From Heliocidaris tuberculata (taxonomy: Eukaryota; Echinodermata; Echinoidea; Camarodonta; Echinometridae), in contig CM046844.1 in NCBI GenBank assembly GCA_025618425.1, positions 8,179,710 to 8,243,709 on the forward strand: a DNA stretch of 64,000 nucleotides. The letters are read 5' to 3'. The position numbers and the translations under genes were made by a program. The first letter of the stretch is position 1; each line of letters starts with the position of its first letter. This document shows positions 45,785 through 57,224 of the stretch, piece by piece. The notes beneath the pieces are model-generated. The model was not told where the DNA came from. It worked only from the letters and a program-made list of their open reading frames with translations, and did not search any database.

Positions 45785-46375
45785 GTATATATTCCAGTCA
45801 ATCTATAGCAACTTAACAGAATATGCTAGTACTTTGTTTCCTGGGTCAGGAAAACCATTAGTGACATAACTGAACTTCCAATCTCAACGCTTCATTGGAC
45901 ATGGTGGCCATTTTTAATTCAAAGTGGCCGCCACAAATACATTTTCCCCCTACGTTGGCTTCTTTTCAACGTAGAAACTGAATGAAATATGCTTAATCCT
46001 ACGTTTCTTGGGTCGAGAAAACAATCTCTGACATTACTAGACTTCTACTCCCAACGCTTCATTGCATATGGCGGCCATTTTGGATTTTTTTCAAATTCGC
46101 CGCCATGAAATATTATTTTGCCCTATCTCTGCTTCAAGGCATTCTATAAACTTATTGGAATATTCTAATACTATGTTTCCAGGGTCAGGAAATAGATTGG
46201 TGACGTCATTCGACTTCCCATCTCAACGCTTCATGTGGCTTTCATCTTGGATTTTCAAAATGACCGACATAAAATGCATATTTTGCCCTTTCTCTGTGGT
46301 CAATATAAAAACTGCATGAAATATGATAAGCCTATGTTTCCTTGATAAGGGAAATATTTGGTGCTATCACAAATT
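45785..46375 (+). repeat. Tandem repeat of about 170 bp, 3 copies
   Basis: CTCAACGCTTCAT recurs near 45882, 46050 and 46222. It is accompanied by ATGGCGGCCATTTT-like sequence, TTTTGCCC and a GTTTCCTGGGTCAGGAAA motif. Confidence 0.75.
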
Positions 46376-46379
46376 TATA

Positions 46380-47240
46380 ATCTTGGGTCTTCCTTCACTT
46401 TAAGCCTTTGGGGCGGCTAGGAGCCCTCAGACAAATTTCATTGAGTCTCTAAACTGAAACAGTACCACGTTCTGGCTTTTGTCCTTGAAGACTTGCACAT
46501 ATTTTGACACCAGGTTTAGAAAAATTATACAATCATACTATATTTTGGTTTCTAATTTTCTTCTGTTCAGGTAAGAATTTATATTTTTGTGCAATTTGAA
46601 TTTAAAAAAAAAACAGCAATTTGATTTTATTTCTCTGTAGATCATTTGTAATTTTTTTCTGCTTTTACTATCCCTGTTCTATCTGAATATTGATTTATAT
46701 TTAATATTTAATATTGACGCGCACGGACGGAAAATTTTGAAATGCTTAAAATGTCCTGAACCGTACTCTCCTTTGATTAAAAAGTGATTTTGAGCATTTT
46801 TTAATTTTGACGCGCGCGTACGTGCGCGTCATGATGCGCGCGCAGATTTTGATGACATTTTATGTTGACCCTTGACCTGAAGTTTATGTGTATTAAATAT
46901 GGTTTATTTTTGATGACTGGTTATGAAGATATGATCGATAATGCGAATTCACAAAATGGCGCCTGGATGACGTCACGATGACCTGATGACCTTGAAAAAG
47001 ATGCCCGAGCTTGATCATATGTGACCTGATGACTGACGAAAATTTAAAGAAAATTGACTGAGCAGATTTTGTGGAATCATGGTAACAAGAAAGTGGTGGA
47101 AAAATAAAAGACAAATAAAGAAAATTCTGACGAAATTAAGAGGTGTTCTGTCTTCCACAGACCACCTAAAAAGAGTGCTTCAGGGGCGAAGCCCCCTGAA
47201 CTCCAACCGGGAGTTCGACCCTGGACCTGGCCTGTTTGGG
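46380..47240. other. Unassigned region with alternating CG-rich words
   Basis: It contains GACGCGCGCGTACGTGCGCG (46808-46827) and a GATGACGTCACGATGACC stretch (46967-46984). A hairpin GGGGCGAAGCCCCCTGAA lies near 47183-47200, followed by GGGAGTTCGACCCTGGACC. The last part may be the end of a repeat element. No gene is recognised. Confidence 0.4.
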
Positions 47241-47254
47241 TGTCAGCCATCACT

Positions 47255-47362
47255 CAAAAAAAAAAAAAAAAAAAAAAAAAAAAACATTCCGCGGCCCCTA
47301 ATACTTACTCTCTTCTACTTATATATCCGCCCCCACTCTCTCTCTCTCTCTCTCTCTCTACT
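47255..47362. repeat. Poly-A run, CCGCGGCCCC fragment and (CT)n
   Basis: About 30 A residues are followed by ATTCCGCGGCCCCT, a terminus like that of the GGCCGCGG element, and then (CT)n at 47336-47359. Confidence 0.7.
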
Positions 47363-47603
47363 GCTTATTTCCTCCTTCTCAACCCATTTCTTTCCTTTTT
47401 TCATTGTTTTCCTACACTGCTGTGTTTTAATTATTTTCCACGTGTCCTTGTTATTGTCTTGTTTCTTTTTTTTTTTCTTGTTTCTTTTTTAAGTTCATCA
47501 TTGATCATTACTGGTTTATTTTTTATAGAATAATATTATTTGTATATGTCTGAATGATGGAATTGTGTGCGCGTGCGTGTGTGTGTATGAAAAAAATGAA
47601 GAA

Positions 47604-47986
47604 GTCGAGGTTGCTCAGTCGGTAAAGCGTCTGCCTGTCGAACCAAAGATTGTGGGTTCGAATCCACCCCTGGCGGATGACTGAAGCATACGTTGTGTGT
47701 TAACGTGCCCCTCCCTTGTTTCATAGACGCAGGCTATGTTACAGAGGAAAACACTCCGTCCCTCGGATAGAAAGTTAACTGGAGGCCCCTTGTATAGGAG
47801 AGTCACCATCTTTGCACGTAAAGAACCCACTGCACTTTTCGAAGAAGCGTAGGGGGAAAACCCGTTGTAGTGGTACACCTGCACATCTAAATCAGTCATC
47901 TCGAGAAAAGAGACTCAAGGGTTACAGTGATTCAGTTCGCTTTTCCCCCTCCCAGGCACAGGTGACGCAAAATACTTGATAACAAT

Positions 47987-48031
<45 letters not shown>

Positions 48032-48066
48032 TAATAATGATGATGATAATGATAATAATAATACTA
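47604..48066 (+). repeat. tRNA-derived SINE with (AAT)n tail
   Basis: The head reads GAGGTTGCTCAGTCGGTAAA (box A) and GTGGGTTCGAATCCACCC (box B and TPsiC arm), a good tRNA fold without acceptor-stem pairing. The body contains GTCCCTCGGATAGAAAGTTA, TTTGCACGTAAAGAACCCAC and CACCTGCACATCTAAATC. It ends at 47985 in AATAATAAT to 48066. The body resembles a central domain shared by several invertebrate SINE families; I give no family name. Confidence 0.85.
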
Positions 48067-48079
48067 ATTAGCAAAAGCT

Positions 48080-48415
48080 ACTATCATATATATTATTTCT
48101 TCTTAAAATTCTTAATATATTTTTTCATTGTTTTGTTCTTATGCCTGGAGGGATCCACATTCTACAAGCTACGCTTTTTTGTGGATCCTCCGTTTCCATC
48201 TTTCATTGTCTATTTTTCCCTTTTCTATTGACTTTCATATTTCATAGTTTGTATAATTAACTTACTTTGACACGACTAATGTATACTTGTATGTCTTTAT
48301 CAATTTGTTTCGTTTTTTTCTTCTGAATAAATTGTTTATTCTTCTGTATTAATATTGTGTTGAATGTAATTTATGAAGATGGAAACGAATAAATGAATAA
48401 ATAAATGGATAAATA
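48080..48415 (+). repeat. Possible LINE 3' end with (AATAAATG) tail
   Basis: An A/T-rich 3'-UTR-like stretch ends in GAATAAATGAATAAATAAAT at 48387-48410, a common LINE tail form. No coding remnant is seen upstream, so this is tentative. Confidence 0.3.
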
Positions 48416-48419
48416 ATAA

Positions 48420-49938
48420 AATATCACAAATTCGAATTTTTGATAGAACGAAATGGAATACGTGAACATTATCAAAAATACACTTAATAGTAAAACGGTT
48501 TGCCATATGGGCGTGACGAAATGATTTTGTTAGAGAATGGAACAGAGAATGGAAATTATGCTTGTGTCTAGACGAGAGCATGGGTTTGAAAAAAAATCAG
48601 CGACCACCTTCTGAAAACGTCATCTCCAGCATGAAATTTCAGATCATTTGAAGTTGAAACATTTTAAAAATCCTTAAAATTGTCACTAGCTTCCATCCTA
48701 TAATTTGCTATTTCATGTCAAAGTTAAAACCTACAGTCAGAGTTTATTACTGTACATTGCATTTGCAACAGATTTCCTCGTCGTTTTAGATGCTTAGAAA
48801 TGCTGAATTCACAGTTTTTGACCCATTGGCCTTAATTGCTTAAAATTCACTTAAACTGAATTGGTAACTTTGTAGAGGCTTGATAAAAACCTGGCCCTAC
48901 ATGCTATCAGTGTATGTAATAGCGTGTAAAAATTAATCCAAGGGGGAAAAAAAGCACTACAAAATCATCATGTGCTTTACAAAAGTAAACATATACAAGT
49001 GACCGGAAATGCCAGACTCATTTCCCCCGATAGACTGCAGTGTTAGACTAATGCGTACCCCAGTACAGTTTCGTAAATGGCAGTATTCAGTCATAGATAT
49101 CTTAATAATAACATTCTATATTTGAAAACCTTTCTATGCCTGGCTATTTATTTATCCTTATTTAACATCATTATACAAGACAGATATCAAAATTCAATAG
49201 TTTATTAAATCAAGTTTCCACAAAATTACCGATTCTCTTTAAGCCATGGTTCAAGTATTTTGACTAATAACATTATTTGTATAACGCATATGGATTTGCG
49301 AATGTAAACATGATAAAGGATGTTGTTTTAAAGGTAACAGATAGTTTTGGGAAGCTCTCAAAAACTTTTCGTGAGATTTCTTTGATTTTACTTAATAAAT
49401 AGCAGGGTACTAACATAACTAAGATGCTGTGAAGTTTTTTCCTCCTCAAGTGAAATATTTATCGAATGAGAGGTGAAAAGTAATAAAAATCCCTGGCCCA
49501 AAAAAGAGGGGATGTAAATTCAAACAACGGCCACACACATTACGCACATGGGGATTGCTGTGTGTTATAGAATACGCTACACACAGTGCGAAGCGCTGGG
49601 TTTATTGTGCGGGGAACCTTCAGGTGGATATGGTCTTAGTGTGAGGCAGTGAAAAGCCGTTACCAAGCGTTTCTTACAGATATTTACACTAAAAATCGTT
49701 CGAAATCGTGAATGGAATGTTAAATAATCTCGTACATGTGTCTTATGATAAAAGGAGAATAGTATGTGACTATGTTAGATAAGTTTCTTGCCAGTATTTT
49801 TTTGCTACCAAGACTGTCTGTGAGCTTTAATCTAATAAAAAACGCATACCTTGATGTTGTGAAATTATAGCATCTGTTACCTGTGGCATTTATACCCAGG
49901 GGATATTTCACAAAGGTTTTTTTCTTCTTCTTCTTCTT

Positions 49939-49970
<32 letters not shown>

Positions 49971-50060
49971 ATTTAAGATCATTTAAGAGTGCAAATTTTT
50001 TTACGGCTAGCCGTACATACCACAAAGTTTTTTCCTAAAAGTGCTGGGAAAATCAAATAT
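48420..50060. other. AT-rich stretch without recognised genes
   Basis: Apart from a (TTC)n microsatellite at 49919-49969, I see no gene, hairpin or repeat family I can support. Confidence 0.4.
49919..49969. repeat. (TTC)n microsatellite
   Basis: Seventeen TTC triplets in a row; the reverse poly-Lys frame is an artefact. Confidence 0.95.
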
Positions 50061-50067
50061 ATAGGTA

Positions 50068-50982
50068 CACTCTTAAAAAAGTTGGGCAAAAAAATGCCCA
50101 ATTTTTAACCAACACTGGGCAACATACTGTCCACACAACTTTTGGTTAAAATTTGCCCAACTGATGTTGGGCAATCCATTTACTATGTTGTTGGGCAAAT
50201 TAAATTGCCCATCAGTTGGTGACCCATTAGATTTTACCCAACTCTACAATTGCCCAACTGTTGGTTATATTCTCAGTTGGGTAATTATTGCCCAACCAAT
50301 CTTACCCAATAGGATTGCCCAACCCTCTATTTGTTCAGCTGTTTGGTAACAAATATCATGTGGTTGGGCAAATTCAGCTGCCCAATTTATTGTTTCCTTT
50401 TTCCTCCAACCTAGGTAAAAAAAAAATGAAATCTGCTTGTTACGTCCTTCTGGGTCACAACCTAATCAATCCTAACCTATCCTATTTTAAGCTATCCTAT
50501 CCTATATCTTAACCTAGCCTATCCTAGTCCTATCCTATCCAGTTAGTGCAAACTAGTGCAAGCTCTTATATACCCCTTATATTTTTTAATGCATTCGGTG
50601 ACAGTTAGTAAATCGGGCCACCCCAAACCATACGCTACTAAAAATTCATGAATATTCATATAAGTGTTTTCCCCAATATTGGGTAAAAATATTTACCACA
50701 AGTTGGGCAAAAGCGAATTTCTAACCAACCATCAGTTACCCAACAAAATTTACCCAACTGGCAAAGGAAATGTGACAAAATTACACAACTACAGGGCAAC
50801 AAGTACCCAACCCATAATTACCAAATACTGTTGGTAAATATATGCCCAATATTTTGGTAAAAAGTATTGACCAATATTGGTTACACCACTCGAGTGTCCA
50901 GTTGGTTAATAATAGCCCAGAATTGGGAATATTTTTAACCAACCAGCAGTTACCCAACTAAATTTACCCAATTTTAAGAGTG
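50068..50982. mobile_element. TA-target element of TTGGGYAA words, second copy (inverted)
   Basis: 915 bp with ends CACTCTTAAAAAAGTTGGGC and CCCAATTTTAAGAGTG, flanked by TA at 50066-50067 and 50983-50984. It is the reverse complement of 14273-15188 with only scattered differences, including the 61-residue shadow frame found in both. More than 25 TTGGGTAA/TTGGGCAA words or complements fill it; a TATCCTATCC tract is near the middle. Confidence 0.92.
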
Positions 50983-51294
50983 TATACAAAATAAAGATCT
51001 GCTTATAATTGATGTCCTTAAGACATGAAACAAAATAAAAATCATCTAGTTCTGGGACAGTTTTCCAACAATTTTATGTAAAGTTTGAAAAACTTTTGGT
51101 GGTATAATGTATGGCTCGCCATACTTAAAGTTGTAATTAAGATGATCTTAAATCTAAGAAAGGCTTTGTGATACACCCCCCCCCCCAAAAAAAAAAGAAC
51201 AGAAAAGAAAAAAATCAATGACAACTTCAGATCACCTTGTAAGTGCGTCCATGGTCATGAATGCAGCTTTACTTATTATCATTTTGGTTTGCAG

Positions 51295-54064
51295 GTAGTT
51301 TAAAATTGGATTATCACAGTCAACTTGGTAACTGGCCGAGCCATGCCGGGACTCGCTGTCTCGAGAGCCAGCCTGGGAAGGGCGGCCAAGCTGGGGGCGC
51401 TGTACGATGTCAGGACAGAGACAGTCCTGGTAAGAAAAAAAAAAGACCCCTATGAATATACAAACATATCATGTTAACCATATTAATACTACTGTATAAT
51501 GCCCATATTCCTGTGGTATTCCCATAGCCACCATGTTAACCACAATTTGGGCCACAGGCAAACTTTTTAGTATTGTGTCAGCCACATTTTTGTGTCTACC
51601 GTTGTACTGTCATAGTTTTATACTAACTGAAAAGGTGAAAAGTGAAAAGTGACGTCAGCCACACGGTTGGCTGACTATGTTATTCGACTTTTGCACTCGT
51701 ATGATTTCGCACACTATGAACTCTGTCAGAATCATCTATCCGTGAGATGAAATTGGTAACTTTAATATTTTGACCACTATTTTCGGTTGCAGCCCTCTAG
51801 CTAGAAGGTCCGATAGCCAGAATGTCCGATAGACCGACGCCCAATAGATAGAAGGTCCAATAGACCGAATCTGCATGAGGATCGATAGATCGAAAGTTCT
51901 ATACCGTAGATCGAATATCAAGCGATGTCCGATAGTTCGAAGACCCTATAAAGCCAGAAGGTCCGATAGACCGACAGTAGCGTAAAAACCAGCGGAATGG
52001 TCATATTCATAACTTCAAACGTTTATTTGGATCTCAATAAAAACAATTTAAGTCTGATAACCCTCTATTGTAATATTATTAGCCAATTATGCACTGGCGT
52101 TCTGGTGTGACGACGGGGTGGTGGTGGGGGGATTGGGACTGGCGCCCCCTCACCAACCCGCAAAAAGATAATTTTCTTTTTCAAATCATCGTTAGTAATC
52201 TTTGGCAATTTGTTTATTGATAATCTTTTCATGTGTATTTACTTTTAAAAAAGAAGAATAATCGATCTATGCATATTACTTTAATTTGTTCTGTAATTAT
52301 ACCTATGTAGTGCCTTTGTGTTTCTTTCAGTTGGAAATGAAAAAAATACGAATTCGAAATTTGAATTTCAAATTAGTAATCGTTGGTTATATTTCAACAT
52401 AGTCATTTCCATAGAATTTCCTTGAACATACATCCGATTGGACCGTCTTTTCATTATTGTATTCGTTATATCAGATTTGAGGACTTTTTTTTTCTTTCCT
52501 TTTTTTTTTCTCAGCTGGACCCCCATGTATGATCCGCCCCTGCGGCGCAGCCCCAATAAGAAGGCTCATTACGCCACTGAACCAATGTACTCAACCTTCT
52601 TGCCTACCATAGCAACAACATATCTAATACATTTAGATTAGAGCATCAGCAGGTCCGTAGCCAGCTTTTGCCCAGGCCAGTGGACGAGGGGGGGGGGGGG
52701 GGGGGGGGCGGGGGGGGGGGGGGGGGGGGTAGTGAACTTTTTCCATGCCTGCTCCTTAAAAGAAAAAAAAAATACACCACTCTAGTTTTTTACTTTTCGT
52801 AACATTTTTAGATTTTCCCCTTCATCATCATTTTTTACACAAGTGTTTATCATTTCAGCATAAATCTGCCCTGCTTAATAGTTTGCTCTCTCGCTCCGTA
52901 ATTAGCTTTCTCTACGATCTATTTGGTTGGGTTTTTTAAATCGAAAATGTGCAAGAGTGTCAGCTCAAGTGTGTACCAGAATAATAGATCACTTGATTTT
53001 CATTAATAAATTGGAAAAGAAATCTCCTTGGTGTGGGAGGGGAAGGGGCGCTTCGGGATTCAGCATAATGTAGGTGAACCCCGCCTTCGCCTGCCGATGA
53101 TCTAATTTCAATTCACTATATGTTGTTGATATGTGAGAAAAGAAGTTCAAGTACACCGATGTGCCAATTTTGATATTATTATTATTATTATCATTTTTAT
53201 CATTATTTTTTTCTTTATTTCTTTATTCATTTATTTTTTTATTTATTTATTTTTTATTTTATTTTTTTATTTTTTTGGGGGGGGGGGGGGGTTCGTTGCA
53301 AGGGCAGATCCCCTAACCATGAACGAGAGTCCAGCTGAAAAGCAAAAGAACAACCACAAAAAAAAAACAACAAACAAATGAACAGCAAAAAAGGGTTGTC
53401 AGGAAAAAGAGGGATCCAGTGAAATGACATAATGAAAAGGCGGTGCAATGAGATAGATATTCATGGAAATTAAATGCAAAATTAATGACCATAATGAAAA
53501 AAATAAAATGATTTTTAAAAAATACCTTTTCCGTGAAAAAAATCTTTTGGGGGCTCCAGCCCTCCCCCCCCCCCCCCCCAACAAAAAAAAGTACACTAGA
53601 CAAGTGCATAGGTTCGCAATATTCAAAAGAGGGGGATCAGACTTCTTTTTTTTTATTGATATCAAAATAAACGTTGAAAATCATAAACATGAAAATTCCG
53701 CTGGTTTTACATTGGTGGTCTGTCAGACCTTCTGGCCATAGGGTCTTCCAACTATCGGACCTCGTTTGATATTCAATCTATAGAACATTCGAACTATCGG
53801 ACACTCAACCCTCACGCAGATTCGGTCTATCGATCCTTCCCTCTATTGGATCCTTTCGTATATTTGGTCTATCGGACTTTCTTGCTATAGGGATGGCCCC
53901 CATTTTCAATATGTTTCTATGTGCAGCATGACAGCCTATTCGTTTCCAAACTCGAAGACGATATGGTGGACAACACAGACCTTGCCGAGACGGTGATTGA
54001 GATGACAATGTCGGACAGCCTGCAGGAGAAGTGCAATAAACTCAACGTAGAAGCCGAGCTTGAG
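51295..54064 (+). CDS. Stonustoxin-family N-terminal domain gene, two exons (partial)
   Basis: Exon A is 51295-51429: acceptor TTTGGTTTGCAG, first in-frame ATG at 51343, an in-frame stop at 51301 supporting a 5' UTR, and donor GTAAG. It encodes 29 residues with LGRAAKLGALYDVRTE, the signature at the start of the stonustoxin/neoverrucotoxin-type (SNTX) domain. Exon B is 53927-54064 (acceptor TTTCTATGTGCAG, donor GTCAGT, phase 0, 46 residues) with SDSLQEKCNKLNVEAELE, the next conserved segment. Later exons were not found before 64000, so the gene is partial here. SNTX-domain proteins are widespread in invertebrates, and most are not proven toxins. The fish toxins of this family are pore-forming and related to MACPF/CDC folds. 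The role here is unknown. The 2.5-kb intron is filled by a phrase-armed fold-back. Confidence 0.7.
51790..53895. mobile_element. TU-like fold-back with GGTCCGATAGACCGA arms
   Basis: The left arm (51790-51985) has about eight degenerate copies of GGTCCGATAGACCGA. The right arm (53722-53895) has the complement (TCGGTCTATCGGAC) as often. Outer ends CTAGCTAGAAGGTCCGATAG and CTATCGGACTTTCTTGCTAT are also inverted. The loop of about 1.7 kb has A/T-rich DNA, G-runs and no coding region. I could not find a clear target duplication. It lies in the SNTX-type gene intron. Confidence 0.7.
52691..52739 (+). repeat. G-run of about 48 with one C
   Basis: G19 or more, C, G20 or more, followed by TAGTGAAC. 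One of the longest G tracts in the window. Confidence 0.9.
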
Positions 54065-54102
54065 GTCAGTAAAATCACGATAAACTCGGGTGAAGGCCTG
54101 AC

Positions 54103-54979
54103 CAGTGGCGTATCTAAGGGGGGGGGGGCAGAGGGGACACGTGCCCCGAGCGGCACTTGAAGGGGCGCAAAAAAACGCAAAAGAAAGAAAGAAAAGGGGA
54201 GAAATACGAGAAAATTTATGGTTTTTGAGGGTTATTTTGCACCCCAGTCGAGGACAAAATGCGTAAGAAATGGTGTTTTATAGTGTTTGAAATGCGAAAC
54301 TTTTCTAAAGCTCGGTCGCTCTCAAAATTATATTTAGGATCTAGCTATTTCGCGCCCCAATGCCGTTTTAAAAGTGTTAACCATTAATTGACTCTAGTTG
54401 CTTTGCTCCCCTCCCCCCTCCCACCCCCGCATAAGGCAGGAGCTTGTTAAATTTTGCGCCCCCAGTTGGGATATAAGCGCAGAAAAAGCACTTTCAAAGG
54501 ATACAACATTTGAAAGAAATCATATATTTGCCTTGCAATTGCCTTGCTAAATTCCTCAAATATATTTCTCCAAGGTTTTCATTCATTTTGCGCCCCCAAA
54601 AAAGGAATGTTTAAAAAAAAAAAAGAATTAAAAATCTATTGCTATGTCGCAGTTTTCGCTTGGATTTTTTTTTCTAAGGATAAAATACATATGAAATCTC
54701 AATTTGAGTGGTGAAAAAGAAAAATAAAATCTGCTGGTTGCTTGCGTTGCTCCCTCGCTCATGCAATGATTCATCAAATTTAGGCTAACAATCCCGGATT
54801 ATGTGCATCGAAACTCTTTTTCACGTAGTGCCATCTTTTCTAAATAAAAAAAACAACCGCTCATTAATCTGAGTCTGGGCATGAGGAGGGGGGGGGGGGG
54901 GGGGGGGGGGGGTGGGGGGAGGGAGGCGCTGATTTGATAGTTTTTTCCCCGGGCGCCAGAATACCTAGATACGCCACTG
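54103..54979. mobile_element. hAT-like non-autonomous element, perfect 8-bp TSD
   Basis: The ends CAGTGGCGTATCTA and TAGATACGCCACTG are perfect 14-bp inverted repeats. GGCCTGAC occurs at 54095-54102 and again at 54980-54987. Length is 877 bp, with G-runs near both ends (54119-54128 and 54888-54913) and TTTTGCGCCCC words inside. No transposase. It inserted just downstream of exon B of the SNTX-type gene, so in its next intron. Confidence 0.88.
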
Positions 54980-55126
54980 GGCCTGACACGGTTATCTGAA
55001 AATAATTGCCATTAATCATGGCCACCTTTTGGATTAATTTATTCTCTTTCCCACACATTTCCTACCCCCAAAAGAGTCCAACATAAGCATACCCTATAGT
55101 TCTTGTTTATTTTAAATGAGAGATTT

Positions 55127-55830
55127 TCATGTCTTCCAGTTCTGCTTATGTTCTGAGGGTAGCTGTTCCTTAATAGGGAAAGGTAGCTTAGCATGATGCT
55201 GGTTTTCGCTGCGCCTCTCCTCCCATAGTCTAAATCTGGCCACCTGTGGGGATTCAGTCAGGGGTTGTTTGAACACAGTGTAAGAAGTGTTTTCTCGATT
55301 TGAGCCGTTTTGGGGCTGGTTGGATGTCAAAACATGGATGGCGGCTATCCTGACTTTGTCTGAATCGCTCCATACTGCTGTCTACTGACCTGCGTATATC
55401 AGGTGGGGCAGTGCCGGACAAGACATACAGACTATAAACATTTGTCGGCTTCCGAAAACCAGTAATTGCTCTGCAGCTGTCGTTGAGAGTTGGGTCAAGT
55501 TTCTTCAAGTGGGAGGGTCTTTCCCAGACGGGGCATGCATACTCTGCGGCAGAATAACAAAGCGCAAGATCCGTCGCACGTGGTGTACATGCACTGGCAC
55601 CCCAGGAGGAGGTTTTTTCCGAGTCCTCACTTTCCCTCTTCACCTTCTCGATGTGCTGCTTGAATGAAAGTGATCGATCAAGAGTGACGCCAAGATCATG
55701 AAGATATAGAGTATGATCGCAGTGCTCAAGGGGAGTACCATTCCAAGTTAGTGATAGCTTCCTGCTGACGAGTCGCGACGTCGCGGTTGGGTAGACGGAA
55801 CAAGCTAAACTGAGTCTTGGTAGCATGGGT
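55127..55830 (-). pseudogene. LINE C-terminal fragment, minus strand
   Basis: The 190-residue frame (55826-55254) shows LGVTLDRSLSFKQHIEKVK, ATDLALCYSAAEYACPVWER and LNDSCRAITGF, then SGTAPPDIRRSV, the classic post-RT region of Jockey-like LINEs. A frame change near 55250-55330 leads into a short C-terminal piece. No catalytic RT blocks are present, so it is a 5'-truncated copy. It lies opposite to and downstream of the SNTX-type exons, probably within that gene. Confidence 0.8.
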
Positions 55831-55834
55831 GTTG

Positions 55835-56315
55835 ATTTGTATTCGTCGTTGGGGGATGATTGACGCCGAATATCCTCGGCGAGGGAGCAAAGCGGGAAAG
55901 GGTGAGTGTGTGTGTGTGTGGGGGGGGGGGGGTTAAACGTGAAGGATTGACTAAGCGAAGGAGCATAGAGATAGGGCTGGTGCGTCGCTAGAACATTTTG
56001 AATTGGCGGGGGTGTGATTTATTTTGAGAGAAAGCGAATCGAGAGAGCCAAAGTCCCGAGTGTTTGCTATAAAAGAAGTGTTATTTTGTCATCAAAATAC
56101 ATTCTAGTCCTATAAGATATTTCACTATTTCAGTGGTATATTTAACAACCTCGCTGCCAAATATTACTCTATTTTAGCTCCTCGCTGGTCCAGTTGCGTA
56201 CTGTCCCAGACGACCCTATTTCTGAATATTACGAGGGAGCGAAGCGAGCGAGGAAAAACACACTTTTTGGATGATAAAGTATTATTTTGTCATTAAAATA
56301 AAGGCATATAAGATG
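55835..56315. other. Spacer with GT/G-run and GCGAGCGA words
   Basis: (GT)n then G13 at 55904-55932, and GAGCGAAGCGAGCGAGGA words at 56236-56253. No gene seen. Confidence 0.45.
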
Positions 56316-56317
56316 GT

Positions 56318-56745
56318 GAATTGCCACTTCGTTTAATCCCACTTTGTCTCAATCACATTTCGTCGAATAACCATTTGGTCTAATTGCCACTGAACCCATT
56401 AACCATTTCGTCTAATTTCCAATTAGGATATGCCTATTTCGTCTAATACCCACTTGGTCTAACACCATTTAGTCTATCTGATAAGACGAATTGGTGATAG
56501 ACCAAAATGGTCATTAGACGAAATGGGAAAAACGAAGTAGGCGAAGTGGCAATTAAACCATTTGATCATTAGACAGAATGACAATTAGCCCAAGGCATTA
56601 CTGGTGACTGGACCGAGCGGCAATTAGGCCAAATTGATAGTACACCAAGTGGGTTTAGCCATAGTGGTGTTAGACGATCCGGGAATTAAACCCGGATTTA
56701 AACTGGTATTAGACCAAGTGGCTATAAACCTATAAGATATCTCAA
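56318..56745. repeat. Fold-back of TTTSGTCTAAT words
   Basis: The left arm (56318-56478) repeats CATTTCGTCTAAT/CATTTGGTCTAAT about eight times. The right arm (56479-56745) repeats the complement (ATTAGACGAAATGG, TTAGACCAAGTGG) at least nine times. The arms meet directly near 56478, so the loop is very short. Non-coding. Confidence 0.8.
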
Positions 56746-57224
56746 TTACAGAATTCGGTCAACTCCCTAGCATGCCCATTCGTTTGCCTTCCCATACTAT
56801 CCTGTATCCACCGGCGTAAATCCTTTTCGACGAGTTGAGGGTATGACTGCAATATTGACCGGAAATTTCCAGAGTTTTGGGACGCCAATAATCAAGGGCT
56901 ATTTATTTCCGGGGGTGGGGGAGGGGGGTGGGGGGCTCCTACAACGGCAAAATCAAACTTTGCAGTTGGTTTTGATGACCTACATATTAATATGCGAGCG
57001 GGCAAAGCGAGCGAGCAATTTTTGAAAGATCCATGAGGCTGCTTGGTGACCGATAACATCATTCCGGTTCTGAAAGGGTAAAACACGGCATCGGAATGAG
57101 AGTCTGAAAAGACCTCTAATAAAGTAACATAACTATATCAAATGCATAATGCAAGCGCGCGTAGCGAGAGAGCCTTCAGTTGACGAAATTAAAGTAAGGT
57201 CCTCTAAGTCGTTTTTAATTAAGG

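Noticed and set aside
47604..47680. A tRNA gene
   Set aside because: Box A and box B fit, but there is no paired acceptor stem and the sequence continues into a SINE body with an AAT tail.
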